NCBI RefSeq assembly: GCF_042767895.1
Contig: NC_091571.1
Location: 5,001-17,500 of the forward strand
DNA length: 12,500 nucleotides
Source: Penaeus vannamei
Taxonomy: Eukaryota; Arthropoda; Malacostraca; Decapoda; Penaeidae
Reading direction: 5' to 3'
The translations under genes were made by a program, and so were the position numbers. Within the stretch, counting starts at the first letter, position 1, and the number at the start of each line of letters is the position of its first letter. Shown here one piece after another: positions 1 through 9,239 of the stretch. Under the pieces are notes generated by a model. It did no database searches and was not told the DNA's origin. It saw only the letters and a list, made by a program, of their open reading frames with translations.

Positions 1-576
1 ACCACCTGTTGAAATGAGCTTGTGAAATATAATGGAAATGCAAAATAGACTAAATTGACCATAATTTCCCTTCTAAGTGATTTGAAAGACCGTTTCACAC
101 AACGGATACTTTTGATAACTTTAAGTTCATAGAATAGCTGATTCAGCTGATATTTACTATGGACTTTCATTAAGTCAAAACAGCAACATGTCTTTTCTAC
201 AGTGCACTTCTAAGCGATTATGCTTAAAAAAGAAAAAAAGTCCTTGCAAGCGACATGAAAAAAAAATAAAAAAATCTATCTGAATCATACAAAGACTAAA
301 AATCTGACAACAGTCGATGTTTCATAATCATGTTTCAAGGGAGCAAATGCATCTATATCCATGGTTAGAATGATGCATCACTCTAATTGGGACTCAAAAA
401 ACTTACACACTTAGAAGCCCGTAAAAGAGAAACTCAGTATTTGTAATGGAAAACAACAAATATGGAAAAGACTGAAAGGAGCAGGGTGTTCAGAAATGTG
501 AGATAAAGAAAGAGGGGGACCCATAAGACTAGTAGCTGGTGGTTAACAATTTTCAGAGAAGAGTACGAGTACTCAC
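1..576. other. Presumed TFG intron sequence, no gene seen
   Basis: AT-rich sequence after the donor at 576. I searched it on the minus strand for the conserved TFG segment that should come next and saw nothing. It carries short A runs near 225-275 and no other structure that I can support. Confidence 0.5.
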
Positions 577-691
577 TAGTATCAGAATCAACAGTGGCCT
601 TAGGCCCAATATCAGCAGACACATCAAGGGTGTCAAGCAGAGCTGTAACTCGGTCACGGATTGCTCGCAGTTCTCGTCGGACAGTCAGTGT
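577..691 (-). CDS. TFG: TFG exon, coiled-coil region
   Basis: 115 nt between acceptor ttgaccag|ACA and a near-consensus donor CTA|gtgagt, entering in phase 0 and leaving in phase 1. It encodes about 38 residues: TLTVRRELRAIRDRVTALLD is the coiled-coil that follows PB1 in TFG (RREL and LLD are conserved), then a linker ending VDSDT. The next exon is not visible in bases 1-576, so the rest of the gene lies off the left edge. Confidence 0.85.
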
Positions 692-1734
692 CTGGTCAAA
701 TAATGCAAAGAAAGTGATTAGACCATTATTTTGGTAATCCATTACAGTTATGAGGAAAATTTTAAGTATTTCTCAAAACTGTTCAAATGCCACTGCGGAT
801 GGCACATACAGACATGCCACGGCCATTATGAGTTTTATCTATTAATTGTATGTGTACATAGATGACTTCATAAGTATTTAGTTACCAAAGAATCAATTAC
901 TAATCCTACCTATCTCACCTGCTTATACTTTTCCTGAAGTTTTGAAAATATTCTTTATATTTCACACTATTATTAGTATTGTTAATAATACTGCAGTAAT
1001 TCTAATGTCCATGATAATAATATCAACATCAATAGCATATCTATGGGAAAACAAAACAGAACTGAAAACTCAAGGAAAGGGGAGCTCACATAAGTCTACT
1101 TATTGACACCTTATTGGTTTTGCACTTGTGGAGCCATGTATGTGGAACTATATCTAACAAACATTACAGTGACCATTGCATGTTCCTGCTGGCATTGGTT
1201 TAATTATCAATTTTTGATAGAAATCAATTCCAAGCATTTCAGAATTATGCTTTTTAATAATTTGTATAATGCTGCTGTTTACTCAAGCAAATTGCATATT
1301 GTAGGTTAATGTTATACAGATATATGAATAAGATACCAACAAATGCTCAGTATCATTCATACAAATCTAATGTAATGTATGTAAAATTATGAAGTAAAAG
1401 ATTTCTTAATTCATTGCAAAATATAATGTTGCCTTCATTCTACATTTACCAATATGTGATATTCTACATTTGATATACTCTTCCCTAAACCAAGGTGTCA
1501 GAACTAACTGAGAAGGGAGGAGCCACGGCAGCTGACTTCTGGCCATTGGGGAGGATGGTGAGCCTGAGGATGCGGCTGCACTGAATGGCAAAAGCCAGAT
1601 CAGAGCTGTCAAAAATGGTCACTAGGTCACCATCTTCATCCTGTGTGGATTGAATCAGAATAAAATAATGACAAAACATACATTTTCTTGTTATAGAAGA
1701 AAACAAAGAAGAAGGAGAAGAAAATAATTAAAGA

Positions 1735-1767
<33 letters not shown>

Positions 1768-2008
1768 TGAAGAAATGGAGAAGAAGAAAAAGAAGTAGTA
1801 GAAGCAGAAGCAGAAGCAGAAGCAGAAGAAGGGAAGAAAAGAAGGAGGGATGAGAAGAAGGAGGGAAGAAAGGAAGAAGGGGAGAAAAGAAGAAAAGAGA
1901 GAGGAAGAGAAGAGAGAGGAAGAGAAAAGGAGAAGAAGAAAAAAATCATAATGATAACAACAAAAACAATAATAATAATAATAAGAGAAGAGGAGAAGAA
2001 AAATAGTA

Positions 2009-2056
<48 letters not shown>

Positions 2057-3122
2057 TTACTAATAATAACAATAATAATAAGAGAAGAGGAGGAGAAGAA
2101 AAAATAAATAAAAATAAAACAAATAATAATAACAATAATAATAATAATAATAAAATGGAGAAAAGAAGAAGAAAACATGATGATGAGGAGGCGAAGAAAC
2201 AAAGAAAAAGAAGAAGAAAAGAAGAGCAGAAGAGAAGAAAAAAAGAGAAGAAGAAGAGGAGGAGAAGAAAAAAAGAAGAAGAAGAGGAGGAGAAGAAAAA
2301 AAGATGAAGAAGGAAAAGAAGAAGAAATGACTGACTTATATTTTCAGGTGGCTTAGAAATCTGACTCCAAACATACCTTTGACACTGATCGTTAGAAAAT
2401 ATAATGATTAATTTGCGTGTATACAATGCAATCCTAAAAGAAAGTAATTACTATGGGTAACCTAGCACAATTCAAAAATCATTATACTTAATATTGTTGA
2501 CTTTAGGAGATTTGCAAAATGGAAAATCTATGCAGAATATACACTTTCTTTTTTTCTAATCTAACAAACCACACCCAAATTAAGATGACGTTACCTTATA
2601 TTTAAGGGTAATGTCATCATCTGGTGACAAGGAGCCCCGAAAGACTCTCTGCATCATTAGGATCAGTTCATCATAGGTCATGTCTTCATTGTGGATGGGG
2701 ATCCTTCGGATATCATCACCCAACTGGGCCTGAAGCATAACAATTACTGATGCACTCCTACTACAACTCTCTCAAGTTCAAAAAATATTTCCAATAGTCT
2801 GGTGTATACAAAAAATGGGAAGGCAAATGCTACTCCCTCCCCCTCAAAAAAAAAAAAAAAAAAAAAATTCAAGCTATGACTACTTTTTCACATTAAAAAT
2901 GTAAAGAATATTTATCTATCTTTCTTCCTTTGATGTTTGATCTTAGTGTGTACATGAGAACAGGGATATATATCAGCTGCTAATGGCTAGCATCTTGCTA
3001 AATCATTTCATAAAGGTTTCTTTGTCCATGAATAGCTCCCTCGTATTCTTCTCTGGACAAACCTTAATGATAAGCTTTCCTGACAGGTCGAGCCCACTGT
3101 CACTGCTACCGGCTCCACTCAT
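577..3122 (-). CDS. TFG: TFG (Trk-fused gene) orthologue, 5' half, four coding exons
   Basis: Spliced gene read on the minus strand: 3122-3063, 2729-2595, 1640-1509 (or to 1491) and 691-577, then continuing off the left edge. All junctions are phase 0 until the last donor, which is phase 1. The four exons give about 147 residues (153 with the alternative donor). Residues about 12-97 form a PB1 domain: DLSGKLIIK with the basic-cluster lysines, then RRIPIHNED, and the acidic OPCA stretch DEDGDLVTIFDSSDL. A short amphipathic coiled-coil follows (RRELRAIRDRVTALLDTLD). These motifs match animal TFG closely. Known role of the family: PB1 and coiled-coil drive ring-like oligomers at ER exit sites that organise COPII carriers moving to the ERGIC/Golgi, with SEC16 as a partner. 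The P/Q-rich C-terminal half is outside the window. ATG 3120-3122 was chosen because it lies just ahead of the conserved start and has A at -3. The frame stays open upstream to the acceptor, so an earlier start is possible. Confidence 0.93.
1509..1640 (-). CDS. TFG: TFG exon, C-terminal PB1 with OPCA motif
   Basis: Acceptor cacacag|GAT at 1641/1640. The reading starts DEDGDLVTIFDSSDLAFAIQ, the OPCA acidic motif that pairs with the lysine face of another PB1, followed by CSRILRLTILPNGQ. Two phase-0 donors are possible. TCA|gttagt (exon ends 1509) has A, G and T at +4 to +6 and gives a linker length nearer to vertebrate TFG. TTG|gtttag (exon ends 1491) adds six residues but has a poor donor. 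I prefer 1509; the exon's coding identity is certain and only the 3' edge is in doubt. Confidence 0.9.
1694..2330. repeat. Compound purine-rich GAA/AAT simple-sequence tract in TFG intron
   Basis: About 640 bp of alternating GAA/GAG-type purine blocks and AAT blocks. Purine blocks lie at about 1694-1960, 2079-2105 and 2155-2330. AAT blocks lie at about 1964-2073 (longest pure run 2013-2055, about 14 units) and 2119-2154. Bases 2228-2304 are 77 purines without interruption. On the gene's strand this is a huge pyrimidine tract starting about 50 nt upstream of the acceptor at 1641. Long R.Y mirror-like tracts can form triplex DNA and slip in replication. The tract creates long serine/phenylalanine/leucine or asparagine/lysine open frames that are not genes. 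Confidence 0.97.
2247..2302. repeat. Perfect 28-bp tandem duplication inside the purine tract
   Basis: Bases 2247-2274 and 2275-2302 are identical, including a seven-A run at the end of each copy. A perfect copy in a tract where units otherwise vary suggests recent slippage or unequal exchange. Confidence 0.85.
2595..2729 (-). CDS. TFG: TFG exon, central PB1 (residues 21-65)
   Basis: Exactly 45 codons between acceptor gcttcag|GCC and donor AAG|gtaacg, phase 0 at both ends. The translation carries AQLGDDIRRIPIHNEDMTYD, MMQRVFRG and DDDITLKYK, the most conserved run in TFG. It is separated from the start exon by a 333-nt intron (2730-3062) that holds a T22 run on the coding strand. Very high identity to TFG in this stretch makes it the safest part of the model. 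Confidence 0.95.
2846..2867. repeat. A22 homopolymer in TFG first coding intron
   Basis: Twenty-two consecutive A on the plus strand, T22 on the gene's strand, about 115 nt upstream of the acceptor at 2730. It could be a simple homopolymer or the tail of an old retroposed insertion; no body of such an element is recognised beside it. Confidence 0.9.
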
Positions 3123-3173
3123 GTTGCTGGTCACTCGACTTTGGCCTGGAGAGTCAATGATGCTTGTGGTCTC
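3063..3173 (-). CDS. TFG: TFG exon with start codon (5' UTR plus residues 1-20)
   Basis: A pyrimidine-rich acceptor (ctcctcctcacag|GAG) sets the 5' edge at 3173 and a donor AAG|gtttgt sets the 3' edge at 3063. Coding is 3122-3063, 20 codons, ending in LDLSGKLIIK, the first PB1 strand. The 51 nt ahead of the ATG are in frame without a stop, so they may be 5' UTR or extra N-terminal coding. An acceptor this close to the start implies at least one further upstream exon to the right, as in vertebrate TFG. The extra residues SGAGSSDSG between Met and the conserved block lengthen the N-terminus slightly compared with the vertebrate protein. Confidence 0.88.
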
Positions 3174-6129
3174 CTGTGAGGAGGAGTAGACTTTAGTATA
3201 TAAACCAGTAATGATAGAGTAAGCATTGTTTAATGAATATAATAAACAGGCATTATATCAAGCCGTTCTCTTGCTATGCCCCTGACATTGATGCACATTT
3301 TTCTTCTGTCATTCATGGGGAATATAACATGATCCCCCTATCACATTATTGTGCTTTATCATATCCTTCTTGGAAAACTTAGACTATCATAACTTATTCC
3401 AAAAATGACTTAAGAGTACTTAAATGAAAATATGTAAAGTACAACTTTAGAAATAACAAAGAAAACTTACAAAATTATAATATCACTATGTTCACTTTGA
3501 TTGAAGATTGAACTTTCCTTTAAATTGAACCTCCAAAAGACAGTTTCCTGCTACTTAGTTTCAGAACTCAGGGCTCTTAAAAGCAGCCACCTGTGGCTAG
3601 TTTTGAAACCAGCTATTTTTGTCTGGTCCCAAAAATAAACTTTTCCCTTCCTGCCCTGCTGAAACCAGTTGTAAATGTGAATTTTATGCAATATGCAGGT
3701 CAGCAGCATTTCTGTTGTTTTCTAAACATTAGATTATAAAGAAAATGGATAGAGATAATAATCTGCCATACTTGCATTTTCTATTCAAGCCCCTGCACCC
3801 TGCTAGCCTATAGTTTAGAACTTTGAGAGCCCTGTGAACTAGATTATTCAAACTCATACCATTTGATTCTTCCCTCTACAAGATCTCAAAAACTTAAGCA
3901 AAGCATCAAATTGTTCCTTAGCTTTTTAACAGTTTTATTTATTCATCTATTTATTTATTCCTCTTTTTTTAATAACATGAGGGGTGTGCAACATTTAATC
4001 TCTTCTGCACAAGATTTTTTTTCTGAACAGAGGAAATCTGTAGCTAGAAGATTTTTGAACCCTTTTTGAAATTTAATTTTTTTGTGATATGGCCTCAAAA
4101 ATAATCTGAAAAACTGAGAGAGACGAAAATGGGAATCCCTTAGGAATTCCCAATTTCAAGGAAATACAGGTTACAGTTTCATTATACATATTCAATATAT
4201 ATTAAAACTACAAAAAATCCTTTTCATAGTAGTTTTTAACAGAATGACTCCATTCTGAGCTAGAGAATTTGTTTATCAAAATGTTGTATGCCCAAAATAA
4301 AATTAAAGACTCTTGCCAAACATTTTTTTTTTCAAACATAAAAAACTGGGATATTTATGGGGGAATGATGACAGAATCAAAACAAAAAATGTGAAAGATA
4401 GGCATACCAATACAATCTTCATTCCTAAAATATTTTGCCTCACCCACCCAAATATAGCATTAAATATTACATTTATAATGATGATAATATCAAATATTTA
4501 ATAACACGGCACCATTTGTGCTTTTCAACTAGAATACTGCTGTAAAAGTGTAGGAAAAAGGCTGAATTAACATTTGATAATGAGTAAGGCCTCAAAGTTT
4601 TCTTAATCACTTCTGTTGCAGAATTATATTAATCCCTAGTATAATTGCTTTATGGTTATCCTTGCCTCATAAAGACAATTTCCAGACTTGTCTTAATCTT
4701 CAACTGAGTCACAGACAAAATTCAGCTCGTAGACATTTTTGAGACATGTAAGGAAAAATTGGAGGCCCCTTTCAGATTTATTGTGAAACAATAAATGATG
4801 AGTTTCCTTCATTTTTCAACAATTTTCTAGTTAAAATATAAAAATGGTAATGCACACCTTCACAGCTTATTCAATGATAACATGGTTTGGGTGCCATATT
4901 ACATTTGAGTATATTCAAAGGATTACTATTGCCAAAATGGTAATCATTTACATGGTGACCATAATATGTAAATAATTACTGAGTCTAAATCCCTATTAGT
5001 CCGGCCAACAAGCTTGGGGGCACTCCTGGAAATCAAGGGTTCTGGTTGGGGATATGAACAATTAAAAATGGGAAAGAAAGTAGAAAAATCTAAACCTGAG
5101 TCTAGGTTTGTTCCTTAAAGATTTGAAATGACATTGCATACATATATAAACAAAAGAAAATAATGATGTTACATTTGTATATGAAGAAATTACCATGAAT
5201 ATCACTATATGAACAAAAAAGCTTCCAGACCTGGCATCTTTGTCCACAGACACTCAACCTGATTGCTATATTTCCCTAGCAAACAGCAACCTACATGATA
5301 AAAGTTCAGAAATAAGAAAAAAACAAATAAAACAGAGTAGTGAAGGATATACGTGTGCTGTGGCTGAAAGGGTAATGCACCCTTGAATCTTGTGGAGTAT
5401 GACACCTGATCATGGTAATTGTATTTCACAGAATTTATTACTCTGAGTTTCACAATTCTATCAACAATCAATTTTCCCTGGAATATTGTAAAAGAATTTG
5501 TGGGGGGGTGTGGTAACTTGACACATTTTTCTTATCTCTGATATTAATCTTTGCCAGCAGAGGTTACTTCACATATTGATGAGTAGTTTTTTCCCCTAGA
5601 CTCCACCAGTCTGTTGTATTTCCCTATTCCGAGTTCTTCCTCCAAAGCTCCACCCCATCATTCCAGAATTATTGCTCAAGTGACATTTTTCACAATAAAT
5701 TTTCTTCATTTCTGAAATTATAATTTGCCTTAGTAACTTTTTTTCATGTATCTGTGACTATTTTTTCCCTTTCTTTATGACAGAAGCATTAGCTCTTCCT
5801 GTAAATGCATAACAAAGTATTACATGTTGCACTATTTTCTTATTATACCTCACAGAGGAAATAACACTGTTGAAAAGTGTCATATTTTCTGTTGTTTAAT
5901 CCATCACAGACAATGTTTACCTTGCGTCATATGGCTGTGTGAAACAAATTATACAATGACTAGGGATACACAACTTTAAACAATTTTTGTAGAAAAAAAA
6001 AAACGGTAATTTTTTACAGTACAGACGGGGTCTATTAAGAGCTATTCAAGACTACTGTGCCTAATTTGCAAAAAATTATGTTCCAATATCAAAATACAAG
6101 ACTTCAGGTGTGATAAGTCAAGAGAGTAA
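3174..6129. other. AT-rich stretch with no supported gene (TFG upstream intron or intergenic)
   Basis: Because the start exon opens with a splice acceptor at 3173, this stretch is at least partly intron of TFG. Only short, unrelated open frames occur and none has recognisable motifs. Small hairpins are present: CAGAATG/CATTCTG at 4240-4257, AAACCT/AGGTTT at 5092-5109 and AGCCAC/GTGGCT at 3585-3598. The 14-bp inverted repeat at 4940-4979 is listed separately. I see no RNA gene. Confidence 0.6.
4940..4979. repeat. Inverted repeat, 14-bp arms, 12-bp loop
   Basis: The left arm GTAATCATTTACAT (4940-4953) and the right arm ATGTAAATAATTAC (4966-4979) pair at 13 of 14 positions around a 12-base loop beginning GGTGACC. 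It could be a cruciform-forming site or the core of a small foldback element. No terminal repeats or target duplications were found to prove an element. Confidence 0.7.
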
Positions 6130-6425
6130 ACTAAATACGCTAGGGGACGGGGGGGTGTCCCTGGTAGGGAAATACCCCAGGGGGAATGGATTCAGGGGCT
6201 TGCCCTCAATTGCAAAATACCCCAGGGGGAAGGGTCCAGGGACTTGCCCTCAAGAGGGAAATACCCTTGGGGAAAAGGGTCCATGGGCTTGCACTCAGAG
6301 GGGAAATACCCTAGGGGAGAGGGGGGCGCTGCGGGCTGGGGCTTGGCCTTGGTTAGGGGGTAGTAAAGTGGGTGTGGGTCTGGGGGCTTGGCCTTGGTTA
6401 GGGGGTAATAAAGTGGGTGTGTCCC
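6130..6425. repeat. G-rich minisatellite, about 45-bp unit
   Basis: Units begin GGGAAATACCCY near 6167, 6212, 6256 and 6301 (spacing 45, 44, 45), with a partial unit before (about 6130-6166). Two further, more diverged units carry GCTTGGCCTTGGTTAGGGGG at 6341 and 6386 (spacing 45). A shared core CTTGCCC/CTTGGCC recurs at 6199, 6243, 6288 (as CTTGCAC), 6342 and 6387. All units are strongly G-rich on the plus strand inside otherwise AT-rich DNA. Because 45 is a multiple of three, both strands show long repeat-shaped open frames; these look like by-products of the repeat. Confidence 0.9.
6314..6341 (+). other. Potential G-quadruplex in the minisatellite
   Basis: Four G runs of at least three (GGGG, GGGGGG, GGG, GGGG) separated by loops of 3, 6 and 2 bases fit the usual G3+N1-7 rule. 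More G runs flank it on both sides. Whether it folds in cells is unknown. Confidence 0.75.
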
Positions 6426-8132
6426 CACAACTAAACCCCCGATTCCCCATGGGTTCCCCAAGATTAGTGGGGGTAAGAGGAAATTATACTGCAATACTAA
6501 GTTTATTGTAATATTATAGAGAAGCATTCTCACTGGGTCTACAAGCATTTATCTGCTTAAGTTGGAGAAGTTGCAATGGACTGATTCATATACAAATTCA
6601 CTAAAACAGTTTTAGGTCTTTTGCGAATACTACCCATGAAACATTGACAAAGGCGTCACTTACATGCATGGAAAAAACAATCCAGTATAGTTTCAGTTTC
6701 CTGCTGCCATGTAGCACAAGTAAGATTTGCCTGTAATGGACTGAATGACCAGAAATGTGACATTTTTCATCTAAGATAATACCATCGCAAGATGTTAATA
6801 AAGTTGAGCAACATGTAATACTTTGGAATACATTTACAGGAAAATGTAGCAGCAGTATAATAATCAGATAGAAAGCTAAACACTCTAATACATAAAATAG
6901 TCTGCATTGTCATAAAATGTCAGGAATTAAGAAAATAGGTTGCAATAAATACCATGCAGAGAATAAGTTCACTGCAATCGAATGGACCTCTGCCCCAGAT
7001 TAGGAAGCTTTTGGTTCAAATTGCCATATGTAGTATTTCCCTATCAAGGGCTCTGCCCCCGGACCACCATTCGTATTTTTTAACAAATTCTGTACATGAC
7101 AAGTCACATCACACACAAAACATGACCATTCATTTCACTTTCTCACTTACACCTCAAATACTGCAGGCAACTACAGTGACTGGCCTTCTGTAGCCAATGA
7201 TATTGGCAAAGTGTATCAATACACCATACAATGATGTTACACCAAATCATATCAACTGTTAAATATTAGATAACATATAAATTTGTTTGATTAATTAATA
7301 AGTTACTGAAAACGACAGAGAGAGAGAGAGAGGGAAATGGATACCACTATTTTATTGAGCCAAAAAAATTGAGTAAGGAAAAGTATAGTTTAGGCTGCAA
7401 AAGCCTCATATTTACTAGTAAATATCTGCTGTATAGTACCGCTCAGAGCTGATGTCCACAACACCTTCACAGAGCCAGATTTCTCAATGCAAGTTTTCTA
7501 TAAGTTGGCATGAAGTGCTAATAATTGGGGGGTACAGGGGGTTGGCTCCCCTGCCTAAGGAAGAAACAGAAGGTAGAAAAGGTTGCTGGGTTTTTGGGTT
7601 CACCTGATACCCTAGTTTTGGGACTTGGTATCTGGAGGGTGTGCCACTCTCGGTAACAATTACCAATTAACCTACTAGCAATAGTACATATTCAAGCCGA
7701 ATATAATATTTTTCGGGCAGCTTCAAAATTGGTGCGTGGATGAGTCCTGGAACCTGCCTGCACAGCACCTGCTATGGGCGACAAAATCCAAGCGCAAGCT
7801 CTGATCTAGCATCACACCTGTAAAGTTTTCTTTTCAGGGTGTCTCATGTGTGTGACACCTGTTGTAAGTGGGTTAATGAAATGTAATAGTGCTTTATATT
7901 AGTTATAGACAAAGTATGGTAAGAAAATGTGAAATTACTCTAAGATGTTCTCAAACGATAGATAATAGCACTCACACTACTTTCTTTAGCACCTTCATTA
8001 ACAGCCAATAAGAGAAGGGAACTAAGGGCGTTTAAAGCAGGAAAATTTCTTGCCTAAAATCTTGACTTTTTCTTGCTTTCTCAAGCAACCCCTGTAGATG
8101 ACTAGACTTGCGCTTGTTAAGTTAAGTGGTGT
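6426..8132. other. Intergenic or intronic stretch with no supported gene
   Basis: No recognisable protein, RNA gene or transposase remnant. A G-rich patch at about 7527-7560 (GGGGGGTACAGGGGGTTGGC) resembles the 45-bp array core. A small inverted repeat GGTGTC/GACACC lies at 7838-7859. Base composition becomes slightly richer in CG around 7690-7800 without a clear reason. Confidence 0.5.
7317..7332. repeat. (AG)8 microsatellite
   Basis: Eight uninterrupted AG units; a plain simple-sequence repeat. Confidence 0.9.
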
Positions 8133-8135
8133 ACT

Positions 8136-8149
8136 GTCACCATGGCAAC
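8136..8149. promoter_or_regulatory. Near-perfect palindromic X-box (RFX/DAF-19 site)
   Basis: GTCACCATGGCAAC fits the RFX X-box rule GTNRCC-N0-3-RGYAAC exactly and differs at only one base from the ideal palindrome GTTGCCATGGCAAC. Symmetry extends outward to ACTGT/ACAGT (8133-8152). RFX factors bind such sites in promoters, notably of ciliary and some stress or immune genes. No gene start is visible beside it, so the target is unknown. Confidence 0.6.
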
Positions 8150-8454
8150 AGTGTCTTTGTGTACTGTACTGGTTACAAACCTTCAAATACAGGCATTGGC
8201 CAAAAAATCTGCTTAATATTTTTTAAGAGAAATTAAAATGAGAATATACCTTCGTTTCAATGAAATAGAGAATATTTCAAGTGGGAAAGTCTGAAAAATT
8301 CTAGTTACATTCTTCTGTTAATACTGTATTCAGTGACTATCGTTTTCAACTCCAAATATTTGTATATATAGAAATGGGTAAGCCTATATTTTAATTCTGT
8401 GATGTTCATTTATTTTGATAGTACGTCACTGCCATACTGTAGAATTTGTTCTGC

Positions 8455-8678
8455 CCTGCGCAAAAATTATTCAGTCAAATTCTGTCCTCGTAAATGTAGT
8501 TCTCGGATAACTTTCTGCACATCCTTAGTTGTTTTTTAAATCATCTTCCACGCATAAAATTCTCTTGACCTTTCCGCGCAACTGTTTCACCTTTCATCCG
8601 CAGATACGTCCGCACAAATGTAAACAAAATGATGTTTTCCACGCATGAAAAAATGTAATAGTCCCCATGCAAGAAAAA
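8455..8678. repeat. Cluster of recurring CCRCGCA-like motifs
   Basis: Related short words recur on the plus strand at 8548 (CCACGCATAAAA), 8574 (CCGCGCAACTG), 8598 (CCGCAGATACG), 8610 (CCGCACAAATG), 8639 (CCACGCATGAAA) and 8665 (CCATGCAAGAAA). Weaker versions lie at 8455 (CCTGCGCAAAAA) and 8514 (TCTGCACAT). Spacing is 26, 24, 12, 29 and 26, close to multiples of about 12-13. It may be a worn tandem repeat or a cluster of binding sites. It also holds most of the CpG dinucleotides of the neighbourhood. Confidence 0.5.
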
Positions 8679-9180
8679 TACTCTACAGTCTGGTGTCAGA
8701 GTTTAAGGATTGCCAATTGGAAGTGTATGTCATAGTTGAGCAGATTTGTTTATCTAAAACATTTAATGAAAAAGATACTCTGGTTAATGCGTAGAATTTT
8801 TCAGGCTTGACGTATAATAAAACTGTGGTAATTGTCACAGAAAGCGATGCACCCAGAGACTAAGTTGAAAATAATTAATGATTTTCTGCAGGAAATCCAA
8901 TGATTTCATTGATTTTCGGCATTGTTGAGATTGAGTACCATTTCTCCATCAACGATCTTGATTTGATAGTCCCATTAGCAGGGGAGGGCATGAAGTATAT
9001 CAGGGAAATTAGGGGGTAAAACAGGCTTAAATAAGATGAATAAAGATAAAAAATGTGTAAAACTAGCACAAAAAATGCTTGAAATTGGCCAAGGAAACTC
9101 TACGGATGTAACCGCCTTCTTTGAAATTCTATGGGCTGGCGCGCCAGAAATCAGAAACGGCTGAAAATCTCTATTCCTTC
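8679..9180. other. No supported gene; upstream flank of the retroelement
   Basis: Open frames on the minus strand (about 8875-9196) have no recognised family. The 12-bp perfect palindrome CTGGCGCGCCAG lies at 9136-9147. If the retroelement were full length, its endonuclease would be encoded here, but I see none of the expected motifs. Confidence 0.5.
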
Positions 9181-9239
9181 TTACCTTGAGCACCATTTTA
9201 AATCACGCATCTATGATTGGTATAATGAATACAGAGTAA

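Noticed and set aside
434..576. Continuation of the coiled-coil exon frame to the stop near 434
   Set aside because: A near-consensus donor at 576 precedes it, and the residues after it are hydrophobic, AT-rich and unlike TFG, so this is intron read-through.
1951..2307. Plus-strand Asn/Lys/Glu-rich open frame
   Set aside because: Same simple-sequence tract read on the other strand; no codon structure beyond the repeat.
1636..2426. Long minus-strand open frames rich in Ser, Phe, Leu and Ile (188 and 232 codons)
   Set aside because: They are translations of the GAA/AAT repeat tract inside a TFG intron; low complexity and no conserved motif.
2983..3189. Plus-strand 68-codon open frame
   Set aside because: Antisense shadow of the TFG start exon.
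6130..6425. CRISPR-like array
   Set aside because: Units are contiguous and diverged, with no unique spacers, and the genome is eukaryotic.
6110..6548. Overlapping open frames on both strands (133 and 118 codons) with repeated YPRG or GYFP-like units
   Set aside because: A 45-bp period keeps frames open automatically on both strands; unit spacing of 44 in one place shifts the frame, and there is no recognised family.
7801..7875. Possible tRNA-derived SINE around the GGTGTC/GACACC hairpin
   Set aside because: No A-box and B-box pair and no tRNA fold could be recognised.
8875..9196. Two overlapping minus-strand open frames
   Set aside because: Mutually out of frame, hydrophobic AT-driven composition, no domain seen; only the donor-like edge at 9185 was kept as a speculative finding.
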